Positions 1 to 6,235 of a stretch of 6,235 nt of DNA are shown here, piece by piece. Position 1 is the first letter of the stretch, and each line of letters opens with the position of its first letter. The notes under the pieces were generated by a model. The model was not told where the DNA came from and searched no databases. It saw only the letters and a list, made by a program, of their open reading frames with translations. The stretch is from NCBI GenBank assembly GCA_029938505.1, contig JAOZUV010000129.1:1-6235 (forward strand). Reading direction: 5' to 3'. This DNA is from Bacteroidales bacterium (GTDB lineage: Bacteria; Bacteroidota; Bacteroidia; Bacteroidales; GCA-2711565). The position numbers and the translations under genes are program-made.

Positions 1-1108
1 GATTAGCCGAACCTGTCAGCTCAGTAGTCTTTACTTGTCCGCCACCAGTTATGATATGTTTACCTTCATCAAATACAAGTTCTTTTTCACCTTTAAAAAC
101 TTCTTTTGTAGGATTAATAATTTTATTATTGGTCTGCTCATTTATTTTCCTTATCGATTCTTGATTGTAGGTAGCATCGTATTCAATAACTTTTGGCATT
201 CCAGCAGAAGGATCTCTGCGCGATCGTTTTGTTTTTTCAACATTCGTTTTCCGCTCTTTCTCCATATCATCCCGTAATTCATCTCTCTTATTTTTCTTGG
301 CAAGGCGTTCCTGATACTTTTCAAGTTTACGGGCTTCGCGATCGTAATTTGTTTCTTGTTTTCCCGCTTTGCGGAAAACATTTCCAACAGCTGATAAATT
401 ATAGGTAAGTCCAGCTGAGATGTAGGAATATAAGTCTTGATTAGATTTTCCTGAAACATAGGCATCTAAATCATCAGAATTGAGTCTGTGCATTGATGCT
501 TCAATATTAAACCCTAATTTTTTTCCAACAGCAAAATGCATTCCCAATCCTACAGGGATACTTAATGACGGTGTCCAAGCTTTGATATTATTTGCGTCAA
601 AACCACTTCGGCTTAATTCTGCATCTGTATTGAGGTCGCGACGAATACTGGCCCAATTAGCAAATCCTAATCCAATAGTACTGTATAGGTGAATACTACG
701 GTTTTCATTATATCCAAAAAACAGATTGCTAAGGTTTATAACAGCATGTACATTCATTTCCATAAATTCAGAATCGAAATATTGATCAGCTGTACTTCCA
801 TCTCCCCATGTTAAGATTGTTCCGTGTAAATTTCCCATCAGGAATTGCCCACCTATTCCAAAAATTGGTGAGAATTGTTTTCTAAAAATGGCACCATAAG
901 CCATCTTCCAGTCGTCCTGATAAGGTTTAAAATCTTGACTTACATCAGCAAATGATAAAGTAGCTCCAATATTTGCATTGATGGAGAAATTTCCAAAAAA
1001 ACCAGTCGTTTGAGTATTGTCAAAATATTGTCCAAAAGCAGATTTTGAGGTGTTAAATGCAAAAAAAATGCTAATACAAATCAATATGATTATAAATCTT
1101 CTTTTCAT
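1..1108 (-). CDS. Outer-membrane beta-barrel protein with a charged C-terminal extension (partial, runs off left edge)
   Basis: An open frame of 369 codons runs from the ATG at 1108 to the left edge with no stop, so the C-terminus is missing. Residues 1-26 look like a signal peptide: basic MKRR, a hydrophobic IIILICISIFF core, and probable cleavage near AFG/Q. Residues about 28-243 alternate aromatic and glycine-rich strands (GFFGNFSINANIGATLSF, LYSTIGLGFANW, SLSIPVGLGMHFAVGKKLGF, YSYISAGLTYNL), as expected of a small outer-membrane beta-barrel resembling the OmpA/OmpW-like barrel families. Residues about 250-300 are extremely charged, rich in K, R, E and D, and probably helical or coiled coil. 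Residues 301-369 are polar (MPKVIEYDATYNQ...) and continue beyond the window. The start lies 9 bases after the stop of the upstream TPR gene, and an AAGG overlapping that stop is a weak ribosome site. The function is unknown. A peptidoglycan-binding or SPOR-like end beyond the edge is possible but not visible. Confidence 0.85.
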   Translation of the reverse strand, partial: MKRRFIIILICISIFFAFNTSKSAFGQYFDNTQTTGFFGNFSINANIGATLSFADVSQDFKPYQDDWKMAYGAIFRKQFSPIFGIGGQFLMGNLHGTILTWGDGSTADQYFDSEFMEMNVHAVINLSNLFFGYNENRSIHLYSTIGLGFANWASIRRDLNTDAELSRSGFDANNIKAWTPSLSIPVGLGMHFAVGKKLGFNIEASMHRLNSDDLDAYVSGKSNQDLYSYISAGLTYNLSAVGNVFRKAGKQETNYDREARKLEKYQERLAKKNKRDELRDDMEKERKTNVEKTKRSRRDPSAGMPKVIEYDATYNQESIRKINEQTNNKIINPTKEVFKGEKELVFDEGKHIITGGGQVKTTELTGSAN

Positions 1109-1117
1109 AGTTAGGCC

Positions 1118-2281
1118 TTATTTACAAAATCGTTCAAGAAATTCGAGTGCGCCCCCAAAACCAAGATCAAAAGCTTTGTTCCAATCTTCGCAAGCACCCT
1201 CTAAATCATTAGTGTAAAAGCGGGATACTCCTCGGTTATAATAGTTTTTAATCCAGTTTGAATAGCCCATAACATTGCTAGGTTTGATGTCAATAGCTTT
1301 GTCAAAATCTTCTATAGCAGCACTATAATTTCCCATTTTTGTTTTGGCAATACCTCGGTAAGAATAAATAAGTGATAATGCTGTGTCGGAATTAAAACTT
1401 AGGGCTGAGTTAAAATCATCAATGGCTCCATCAAAATTACCTGCTTGATATTTTAAAATACCCCATTTAAAATGCGATTGAAAATCATCTGGTTTGTTTC
1501 CTGAGGTAGGAATATTATATACTTCCGAATCTCTTATGAATTTTTTGAATTGATAAAATTTAGCACTGTAATAAGAAACAGCAAATAATTTTTCAGCATT
1601 ACGTGGATCTAGATACCAGGAAGATAAAGACCTCTTGGCATAAGAGCGAATCATTTTAAATTGAACAGACTCGTTACCATTTTTTTGAATTGGCTTGACT
1701 GCAAAGATAAGATTAGCCGCGTTTATATTTGTTTGGTTTTCTGTTGCTTGAATCTTTCCAACTACAATATCATTAATAAGTTTTGGATCGTAATTTTTAA
1801 CTTTCCCTTGACAGTAAACTTTCATATTAACCGCATATGCTTTATTAAAGGGCACATCCCTGGGTAATACATCCGAAAGACTTTCTGCTTCAAAAACAAA
1901 ATATTCCAATGATTCAAATGGTTTCCAACCTTCTTGTAAGATGGGAAATTCATAACCGCCATCCATATATTTAATCAATAAAACATTGTATTGAATATCA
2001 TTGATTAATACTTTTCTTAATTCTAAAATATTGAAATTTTCCTTTCCTAACTTCTTTTGAGGAGAAGGTTTTTTATTGGTTTTATAATCAGAGTGAGGGA
2101 TGCGGTTTTTGGAGCTTGCCCATTTACCATTGTCTTGTAATGACCACCCTTCAGCATTTTCTAGATATGACTGAATCTTGCTAATAATAGAAAAGCTAAC
2201 TTCAGCATTACCTTCTGTTTGGGCAATGATATTAGTTAAGGGATAGAGGAATAGTAGTAAAAAGAATAGTCCTTTTTTCAT
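1118..2281 (-). CDS. Secreted TPR-repeat protein with uncharacterised N-terminal region
   Basis: The 387-residue protein starts with a clear signal peptide (MKKGLFFLLLFLYPLTNIIA, cleavage likely A20/Q21). There is no lipobox cysteine, so it is probably a soluble periplasmic protein rather than a lipoprotein. Residues about 30-250 match no family I can name. They include a W46...W54 segment (GWSLQDNGKWASSKNRIP), a lysine-rich stretch at 67-80, and a mixed alpha/beta-looking region with YMDGGYEFPILQEGWKPFESL at about 105-125. The C-terminus has three TPR units at about 265-302, 303-346 and 347-380, with the usual small, hydrophobic and A-I-x-D-F/A-C-x-D-W-x-K-A pattern. TPRs generally mediate protein-protein contacts. 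No Shine-Dalgarno precedes the ATG, which is usual for this phylum. The next gene begins 9 bases downstream, so the protein probably acts with that outer-membrane barrel protein (inference). The specific role is not known. Confidence 0.88.
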   Translation of the reverse strand: MKKGLFFLLLFLYPLTNIIAQTEGNAEVSFSIISKIQSYLENAEGWSLQDNGKWASSKNRIPHSDYKTNKKPSPQKKLGKENFNILELRKVLINDIQYNVLLIKYMDGGYEFPILQEGWKPFESLEYFVFEAESLSDVLPRDVPFNKAYAVNMKVYCQGKVKNYDPKLINDIVVGKIQATENQTNINAANLIFAVKPIQKNGNESVQFKMIRSYAKRSLSSWYLDPRNAEKLFAVSYYSAKFYQFKKFIRDSEVYNIPTSGNKPDDFQSHFKWGILKYQAGNFDGAIDDFNSALSFNSDTALSLIYSYRGIAKTKMGNYSAAIEDFDKAIDIKPSNVMGYSNWIKNYYNRGVSRFYTNDLEGACEDWNKAFDLGFGGALEFLERFCK

Positions 2282-2321
2282 TTGATGCGTTTTTGAGTTT
2301 CTGGAAATCTCACTCTAAACA

Positions 2322-2350
2322 CAGATATAAATACCTATATTTAAAGTAAA
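2322..2350 (-). promoter_or_regulatory. Possible weak Bacteroidota-type promoter for the TPR/barrel operon
   Basis: On the minus strand TATATCTG (2322-2329) matches the Bacteroidota -7 consensus TAnnTTTG with one mismatch. TTTA at 2347-2350, 17 bases upstream, is a one-mismatch -33 box. This would give a leader of roughly 35 nucleotides before the ATG at 2281. Both boxes are imperfect in a very AT-rich spacer, so this is only a candidate. Read-through from alaS is an alternative. Confidence 0.3.
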
Positions 2351-2388
2351 TTTATAAAAAATATGTGCTAAAGGAAATCTTAAATCGA

Positions 2389-2413
2389 ATTTTATTACAA
2401 ATTTTATTAACAA
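2389..2413. repeat. Imperfect tandem duplication, 12 and 13 bases
   Basis: On the plus strand attttattacaa (2389-2400) is followed directly by attttattaacaa (2401-2413), the same unit with one extra A. It lies in the spacer between alaS and the TPR operon. The second copy recurs exactly at 5084-5096 on the other side of alaS. No function can be assigned, and the low complexity of the spacer makes chance plausible. Confidence 0.5.
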
Positions 2414-2439
2414 AGCACTGACTATAATCATTTTGCGAT

Positions 2440-2457
2440 AAAAAATATATAATATTT
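2440..2457 (-). terminator. Weak AT-only hairpin with T-run just after the alaS stop
   Basis: Read on the minus strand, one base after the alaS stop codon, AAATAT (2452-2457), a three-base loop (2449-2451) and ATATTT (2443-2448) form a six-base-pair stem ending in a run of six Ts (2440-2445). The stem has no G-C pairs, so as an intrinsic terminator it would be weak. It is the only candidate I see between alaS and the downstream operon. Confidence 0.25.
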
Positions 2458-2458
2458 C

Positions 2459-5071
2459 TTAAATGTGATCTGTTACAATTTTTAAGGCCTGTTCAATGCC
2501 TTGGATATTTGCTCCTCCTGCTGTAGCAAAATGAGGTTGACCGCCACCGCCACCTCGGATTTTTTTAGCTATTTCACGTATAATTGTTCCTGCGTTTAGT
2601 TTTCGTGTATTTACAAGATTTTCAGCTATCATCAAACTTAAATTGGCTTTGCCATTGTTTTCGCTGCCTAATAATAGAATCATATTTTCAACTTCACGGT
2701 TCAAGGCGAAAGCTAAGTCACGAATAGCTCCCATATCTAGATCAATTTTTGCGCGTATAAGCTTAGCTCCATTAACATCCTCAGCTGTCTGAATAAGTTG
2801 AGATTTTAAAATGCCAATTTTTTCTTTTTTGAAAACACTAATTTGTTTTTTCAATTCTTCGTTCTCAGTTACCAAATTTTGGATACTTCTTGATAAATCA
2901 ACAGGTGTTTTGAGAAGCTCAGAAATTGAATTCAATTGATTGATTTTATCTTCATAAAAAGCTTCCGACTTTTCAGCAGTAACGGCTTCGATACGTCTTA
3001 TCCCTGCTGCAATTGCACCTTCCGAAATAATTTTAAATAATCCAATTTGACCACTAGCTTCTACGTGAGTACCGCCACATAATTCTGTCGAAAAATCTTT
3101 ATCAAATTGGATTACACGAACTTCATCGCCATATTTTTCACCAAACAGAGCCATAGCCCCCATGCCTTCAGCTTCAGCTATAGGAACATTTCTGAATTCA
3201 CCAATGGCAATATTTTGTCTAATTTTTTGATTAACAATAGTCTCAATTTGTTTTATTTCTTTTTCGCTTAATTTTGAAAAGTGAGAAAAATCAAAACGCA
3301 ATCTATCACCACTTACTAAAGAACCTTTTTGCTCAACATGAGTGCCTAAAACCTGACGTAATGCAGCATGCATAAGATGTGTGGCAGTATGATTGTTTTT
3401 AATGTTTTCTCTGTTTGAGATATTTACTTCTGCTTTAGCTTTTGTTATATTAGAAATTTTAAAATCTGAGGCAAAATGAATAACTAAGTTATTATCCTTT
3501 TTGGTATCAATAATTTTAATTTTCTGATCTCCAATTGTTAAAATCCCAATATCTCCGACCTGTCCACCTGATTCAGCATAAAATGGAGTTTTATTCAAAA
3601 CGATTTCAAAATAGGTTTTTTTCTTGGAGCTAACTTTGCGGTATTTAACAATTTCTACATCAGCTGTGAGATTATCGTAACCTATAAATTCACTTTCAAT
3701 AATTGAATCATTAAGTACAATCCAATCTCCTGTATCTTTTTGAGCTGCGTTTCTGGAGCGATCTTTTTGTTTTTTCAATTCAGCATTAAAAGCTTTCAAG
3801 TCAACTTTTAAGCCTTTTTCGTGAGCCATTAATTCTGTTAAATCAATGGGGAAGCCAAAGGTGTCAAATAATTCAAAGGCAAATGCACCTTCAATAATTT
3901 CTGATTTTGATTTTTTTAGATGTTGCTCAAATTTGGTAATCCCAGTAGATAGCGTACGCAGGAATGATTGCTCTTCTTCTGTAATAACTTTGCGGATAAG
4001 AACTTCTTGTTTCCTAATTTCAGGAAATACATCACCCATTTGTTCGGATAGGGTAGGGAGAAGCTCATTGATAAATGCTTCGTCGAAACCGAGGAATGTG
4101 TATCCATAACGAACAGCACGTCTTAATATACGTCGAATGACATAACCTGCACCTGTATTTGATGGAAGTTGTCCATCAGCGATGGCAAAAGCTACGGCAC
4201 GTAAATGATCGGCAATTACACGAATTGCGATATCTGTTTTTTCGTCTGCACCATATTTTTTATTGGCAAGGCTAGCTATTTTTTGCAATAATGGTTGAAA
4301 TACATCGGTGTCGTAATTCGATTGAACCCCTTGTAAAACCATGCATAGACGTTCGAAACCCATTCCTGTATCAATATGTTTCGATGGTAATGAAAGTAAT
4401 TTTCCATTGGCTTTACGATTAAACTCGATGAAAACTAAATTCCAAATTTCAATCACTAGGGGGTGATCCATATTCACCAAATCTTTACCCGATATCTTTC
4501 TCTTTTCTTCTGCACTTCGAATGTCTACATGAATTTCGGAGCAAGGACCACAAGGACCACTTTCGCCCATTTCCCAAAAATTATCTTTCTTTGATCCGAA
4601 AATAATTCTGTCTTCAGGAACAATGGCTTTCCAATAATCAAAGGCTTCCATATCTTTCCCTGTTCCATCAGCTTCATCTCCTCCAAAAACACTCACATAT
4701 AAACTGTCTTTATCAATTTTAAAAACCTCTGTAAGCAATTCCCAGGCCCATTCAATGGCTTCTTTTTTAAAATAATCGCCAAATGACCAATTGCCAAGCA
4801 TTTCAAACATAGTATGATGGTAGGTGTCATGGCCTACTTCTTCTAAATCATTATGTTTTCCTGATACCCGTAGACACTTTTGCGTATCCGTTATGCGTTT
4901 GTATTTAATGGCAGTATTGCCTAAGAATAAATCTTTAAATTGATTCATCCCTGCATTGGTGAACATTAGGGTAGGATCATTTTTTATGACCATTGGAGCT
5001 GAAGCCACAATTTCGTGGTTTTTTGAGTTAAAAAAGTCTAAAAAAGTCTTGCGAATGAGTGCTGATTTCAT
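2459..5071 (-). CDS. alaS: Alanyl-tRNA synthetase
   Basis: This class II synthetase charges tRNA-Ala with alanine using ATP in the cytoplasm and clears mischarged Ser- or Gly-tRNA-Ala. At 870 residues it is the normal full bacterial length (about 875). The catalytic domain (about 1-240) shows motif 1 near PTLMFTNAGMNQFKDLFLG (33-51), motif 2 around residues 66-102 including CLRVSGKHNDLEEVG and MFEMLGNWSFGDYF, and GPCGPCSEIH (172-181). The class II motif 3 region probably lies near DTGMGFERL (234-242). GAGYVIRRILRRAVRYG (307-323) belongs to the tRNA-recognition region. The editing domain has the zinc set H561, H565 (HTATH), C665 and H669 (CGGTH). A probable coiled-coil linker (about 729-751) leads to the C-Ala/DHHA1 domain ending with the glycine-rich GGGGGQPHFATAGG (840-853). 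Nothing essential is missing and there is no frameshift. The ATG at 5071 gives the canonical N-terminus. It has its own divergent promoter region shared with the M23 gene. Confidence 0.99.
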   Translation of the reverse strand: MKSALIRKTFLDFFNSKNHEIVASAPMVIKNDPTLMFTNAGMNQFKDLFLGNTAIKYKRITDTQKCLRVSGKHNDLEEVGHDTYHHTMFEMLGNWSFGDYFKKEAIEWAWELLTEVFKIDKDSLYVSVFGGDEADGTGKDMEAFDYWKAIVPEDRIIFGSKKDNFWEMGESGPCGPCSEIHVDIRSAEEKRKISGKDLVNMDHPLVIEIWNLVFIEFNRKANGKLLSLPSKHIDTGMGFERLCMVLQGVQSNYDTDVFQPLLQKIASLANKKYGADEKTDIAIRVIADHLRAVAFAIADGQLPSNTGAGYVIRRILRRAVRYGYTFLGFDEAFINELLPTLSEQMGDVFPEIRKQEVLIRKVITEEEQSFLRTLSTGITKFEQHLKKSKSEIIEGAFAFELFDTFGFPIDLTELMAHEKGLKVDLKAFNAELKKQKDRSRNAAQKDTGDWIVLNDSIIESEFIGYDNLTADVEIVKYRKVSSKKKTYFEIVLNKTPFYAESGGQVGDIGILTIGDQKIKIIDTKKDNNLVIHFASDFKISNITKAKAEVNISNRENIKNNHTATHLMHAALRQVLGTHVEQKGSLVSGDRLRFDFSHFSKLSEKEIKQIETIVNQKIRQNIAIGEFRNVPIAEAEGMGAMALFGEKYGDEVRVIQFDKDFSTELCGGTHVEASGQIGLFKIISEGAIAAGIRRIEAVTAEKSEAFYEDKINQLNSISELLKTPVDLSRSIQNLVTENEELKKQISVFKKEKIGILKSQLIQTAEDVNGAKLIRAKIDLDMGAIRDLAFALNREVENMILLLGSENNGKANLSLMIAENLVNTRKLNAGTIIREIAKKIRGGGGGQPHFATAGGANIQGIEQALKIVTDHI

Positions 5072-5088
5072 GCTAATTAATTGATTTT

Positions 5089-5109
5089 ATTAACAATAGA
5101 TGTGTTAAT
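5089..5109 (-). promoter_or_regulatory. Inverted repeat (7-bp stem, 7-base loop) in the alaS leader
   Basis: attaaca (5089-5095) and tgttaat (5103-5109) are perfect reverse complements separated by seven bases. They lie between the predicted alaS start of transcription and its ATG at 5071. It could be a small leader hairpin or an operator half-site pair. E. coli AlaRS is known to repress its own promoter by binding DNA, but nothing here shows the same for this organism. The AT-rich stem would be only marginally stable as RNA. Confidence 0.35.
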
Positions 5110-5126
5110 TAATAGATTGCTTCACT

Positions 5127-5157
5127 ATTGCAAATTTAGTTTATTTAATTAATTTTG
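5127..5157 (+). promoter_or_regulatory. Predicted Bacteroidota-type promoter of the M23 peptidase gene
   Basis: On the plus strand TAATTTTG (5150-5157) is a perfect TAnnTTTG -7 box, with ATTG (5127-5130) as the -33 element 19 bases upstream, the optimal spacing for the primary sigma factor of this phylum. Transcription would begin near 5164, about 30 bases before the ATG at 5196. The region interleaves with the alaS promoter on the other strand. The leader has no Shine-Dalgarno and is A/T-rich. Confidence 0.6.
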
Positions 5158-5163
5158 CATCAA
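5131..5163 (-). promoter_or_regulatory. Predicted Bacteroidota-type promoter of alaS
   Basis: On the minus strand TAAATTTG (5131-5138) is a perfect TAnnTTTG -7 box. A TTG -33 element (5161-5163, within TATTG) lies 22 bases upstream, near the upper end of the usual 17-23 spacing. Transcription would start near 5124 and give a leader of about 50 nucleotides. No Shine-Dalgarno precedes the alaS ATG. Confidence 0.5.
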
Positions 5164-5195
5164 TACTGAAGTTTTTATAAAAAAATCTTCATTTT

Positions 5196-6161
5196 ATGTT
5201 TAGAACAAAATACAAATATAACCCCAAGACACTCTCTTACGAGAAGGTGGAATTCACATCTCAGATGCTGATTAGGCGTATATTAGCTTATTTGTTCATT
5301 GGTGGATTCTTTGCAGCAATTGTTGTATTTATTGCTTTCGAATTTGTTGATTCGCCTCAGGAAAAGGCAATGCGAAGAGAAATTGAACAGTTTAAAATGC
5401 AATATAAAATTTTGAACGACCGCATGGAGCAATATGAGCTGGTAATGGCTGATATGCAAGAGAGAGACGATAATGTTTATCGTGTAATTTTTGAATCAGA
5501 GCCTGTTGCATCTAATCTTAGAAAAGCGGGTTATGGAGGTGTTGATCGTTATGTAAAATTGGATGGCTATAAAAACTCAGATATTATAATTGAAACAACT
5601 AAGCGTTTGGATCGATTAGCTGCTCACATGGTTGTTCAGTCTAAATCTTATGATGAAATATGGGAATTAGCTTTAAATAAGGAGAAAATGATGAGTGCTA
5701 TTCCTGCTATCCAGCCAATTGCTAAAGGTGTAGGACGAATAGTTTCAGGTTATGGAATGCGTTTTCATCCTATTTTAAAATATCGAAGAATGCATTGGGG
5801 AATTGATATTTCGGCTCCAAAAGGAACACCTATTTATGCTACGGCTGATGGTGTGGTTGAGTTTACGGGTAGAAGAGGTGATTTCGGAAATCTAGTTATT
5901 ATTAATCATGGTTACGGTTATAAAACCCAATACGGGCATATGAATAATTTTGCTGTTAAACGTAAACAAAAAGTTAAACGTGGCGAAATTATTGGTTATG
6001 TTGGAAACACTGGATTATCATCTGCACCGCATGTTCATTATGATATTGTTAAAAACGGAAAGAGAATAAATCCTGTTAATTTCTTTTATAACGATTTTAC
6101 TCCTGAGGAATATGAAAAAGTGCTTGAATTAGCGGCCAGAGATAATCAAGTATTATCATAG
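5196..6161 (+). CDS. Membrane-anchored M23 family (LytM-type) peptidoglycan endopeptidase
   Basis: The 321-residue protein probably hydrolyses peptide cross-links in peptidoglycan from the periplasmic side of the inner membrane. A short basic cytoplasmic N-terminus (1-28) precedes one hydrophobic segment (about 29-50, ILAYLFIGGFFAAIVVFIAF), which should act as an uncleaved anchor. Residues about 54-92 are a probable coiled coil (EKAMRREIEQFKMQYKILND...), and residues 93-170 form a helical linker. The C-terminal M23 domain (about 178-300) keeps all LytM residues: the zinc ligands H200 and D204 (HWGID) and H281, plus the catalytic histidines H248 (YGHMN) and H279 (PHVHYD). It therefore looks catalytically active, unlike degenerate EnvC/NlpD-type activators. 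It is divergent from alaS, and a probable MerR-type gene follows 24 bases downstream, suggesting cotranscription. The substrate bond and physiological partner cannot be read from sequence. Confidence 0.95.
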   Translation: MFRTKYKYNPKTLSYEKVEFTSQMLIRRILAYLFIGGFFAAIVVFIAFEFVDSPQEKAMRREIEQFKMQYKILNDRMEQYELVMADMQERDDNVYRVIFESEPVASNLRKAGYGGVDRYVKLDGYKNSDIIIETTKRLDRLAAHMVVQSKSYDEIWELALNKEKMMSAIPAIQPIAKGVGRIVSGYGMRFHPILKYRRMHWGIDISAPKGTPIYATADGVVEFTGRRGDFGNLVIINHGYGYKTQYGHMNNFAVKRKQKVKRGEIIGYVGNTGLSSAPHVHYDIVKNGKRINPVNFFYNDFTPEEYEKVLELAARDNQVLS

Positions 6162-6185
6162 CATTTAACATCAAATTCTAATTCC

Positions 6186-6235
6186 ATGTCAACTGAGCAA
6201 TCAAATAAAGTTGAAAAGTTATACTATACCATCGG
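6186..6235 (+). CDS. Start of a probable MerR-family transcriptional regulator (partial, runs off right edge)
   Basis: Only the first 16 codons are present, reading MSTEQSNKVEKLYYTIG with the last codon incomplete. The KLYYTIG segment resembles the opening of the winged helix-turn-helix of MerR-like regulators, where K-x-Y-Y-S/T-I-G-E-V is typical. The ATG is 24 bases after the stop of the M23 peptidase gene, on the same strand with no terminator between, so the two are probably cotranscribed. From memory, an M23 peptidase followed by a MerR-like gene is a recurring arrangement in Bacteroidota. The assignment rests on very few residues and could be wrong. Confidence 0.6.
   Translation, partial: MSTEQSNKVEKLYYTI

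Noticed and set aside
151..465. A 104-codon minus-strand reading frame beginning MPMFQENL
   Set aside because: It is an out-of-frame shadow of the barrel gene. The correct frame is open without interruption from 1108 to the left edge and gives a signal peptide and barrel, so there is no frameshift.
1017..1217. A plus-strand reading frame of 66 codons across the TPR/barrel gene junction
   Set aside because: It runs antisense to two well-supported genes and its product has no recognisable features.
2282..2458. A small RNA or tRNA gene in the 177-base spacer
   Set aside because: The spacer is strongly AT-rich with no stable G-C stem, no tRNA-like arms and no clear terminator.
3846..4119. Plus- and minus-strand short frames inside alaS
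   Set aside because: They lie wholly within the alaS coding sequence in other frames and show no independent start signal or protein features.
5072..5195. A T-box or other tRNA-sensing riboswitch upstream of alaS
   Set aside because: The leader is only about 50 nucleotides from the predicted start of transcription, with no T-box sequence, specifier stem or terminator hairpin. T-boxes are also not expected in this phylum.
1..6235. A CRISPR array, insertion sequence, prophage or defence system
   Set aside because: There are no regularly spaced repeats, transposase or integrase motifs, or terminal inverted repeats. All genes are housekeeping or envelope genes of uniform composition.

Overview
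The window looks like ordinary chromosome of a low-GC member of the Bacteroidota, probably a marine or gut-type Bacteroidales/Marinilabiliales-like organism (the order is inference). The evidence is the AT-rich composition, the lack of Shine-Dalgarno sequences before most starts, a perfect Bacteroidota-type -7 box (TAnnTTTG) on each strand between the two divergent genes, the 870-residue AlaRS with Bacteroidota-like sequence, and a secreted TPR protein next to an outer-membrane beta-barrel protein.

Layout from left to right. Positions 1-1108 (minus strand) hold the 5' part of an outer-membrane beta-barrel gene. It runs off the left edge, so no stop codon is visible. Positions 1118-2281 (minus) encode a secreted protein with a poorly characterised N-terminal region and three C-terminal TPR repeats. 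Only 9 bases separate it from the barrel gene, so the two form an operon. Positions 2282-2458 are an AT-rich spacer with a weak possible alaS terminator, a weak possible promoter for the operon, and short repeats. Positions 2459-5071 (minus) are alaS, complete. Positions 5072-5195 are a compact divergent promoter region. Positions 5196-6161 (plus) encode an inner-membrane-anchored M23 (LytM-type) peptidoglycan endopeptidase with all metal and catalytic residues. From 6186 to the right edge (plus) is the start of a gene resembling a MerR-family regulator, 24 bases after the peptidase stop.

Functionally, alaS supplies charged tRNA-Ala. The M23 peptidase probably trims or opens peptidoglycan in the periplasm. 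The TPR/barrel pair are envelope proteins made together, the TPR protein probably periplasmic and the barrel protein in the outer membrane with a highly charged segment that should face the periplasm. I found no mobile element, CRISPR array, RNA gene or defence system. The points most worth checking are the interleaved divergent promoters, the barrel protein with its charged extension, and the uncharacterised N-terminal region of the TPR protein.
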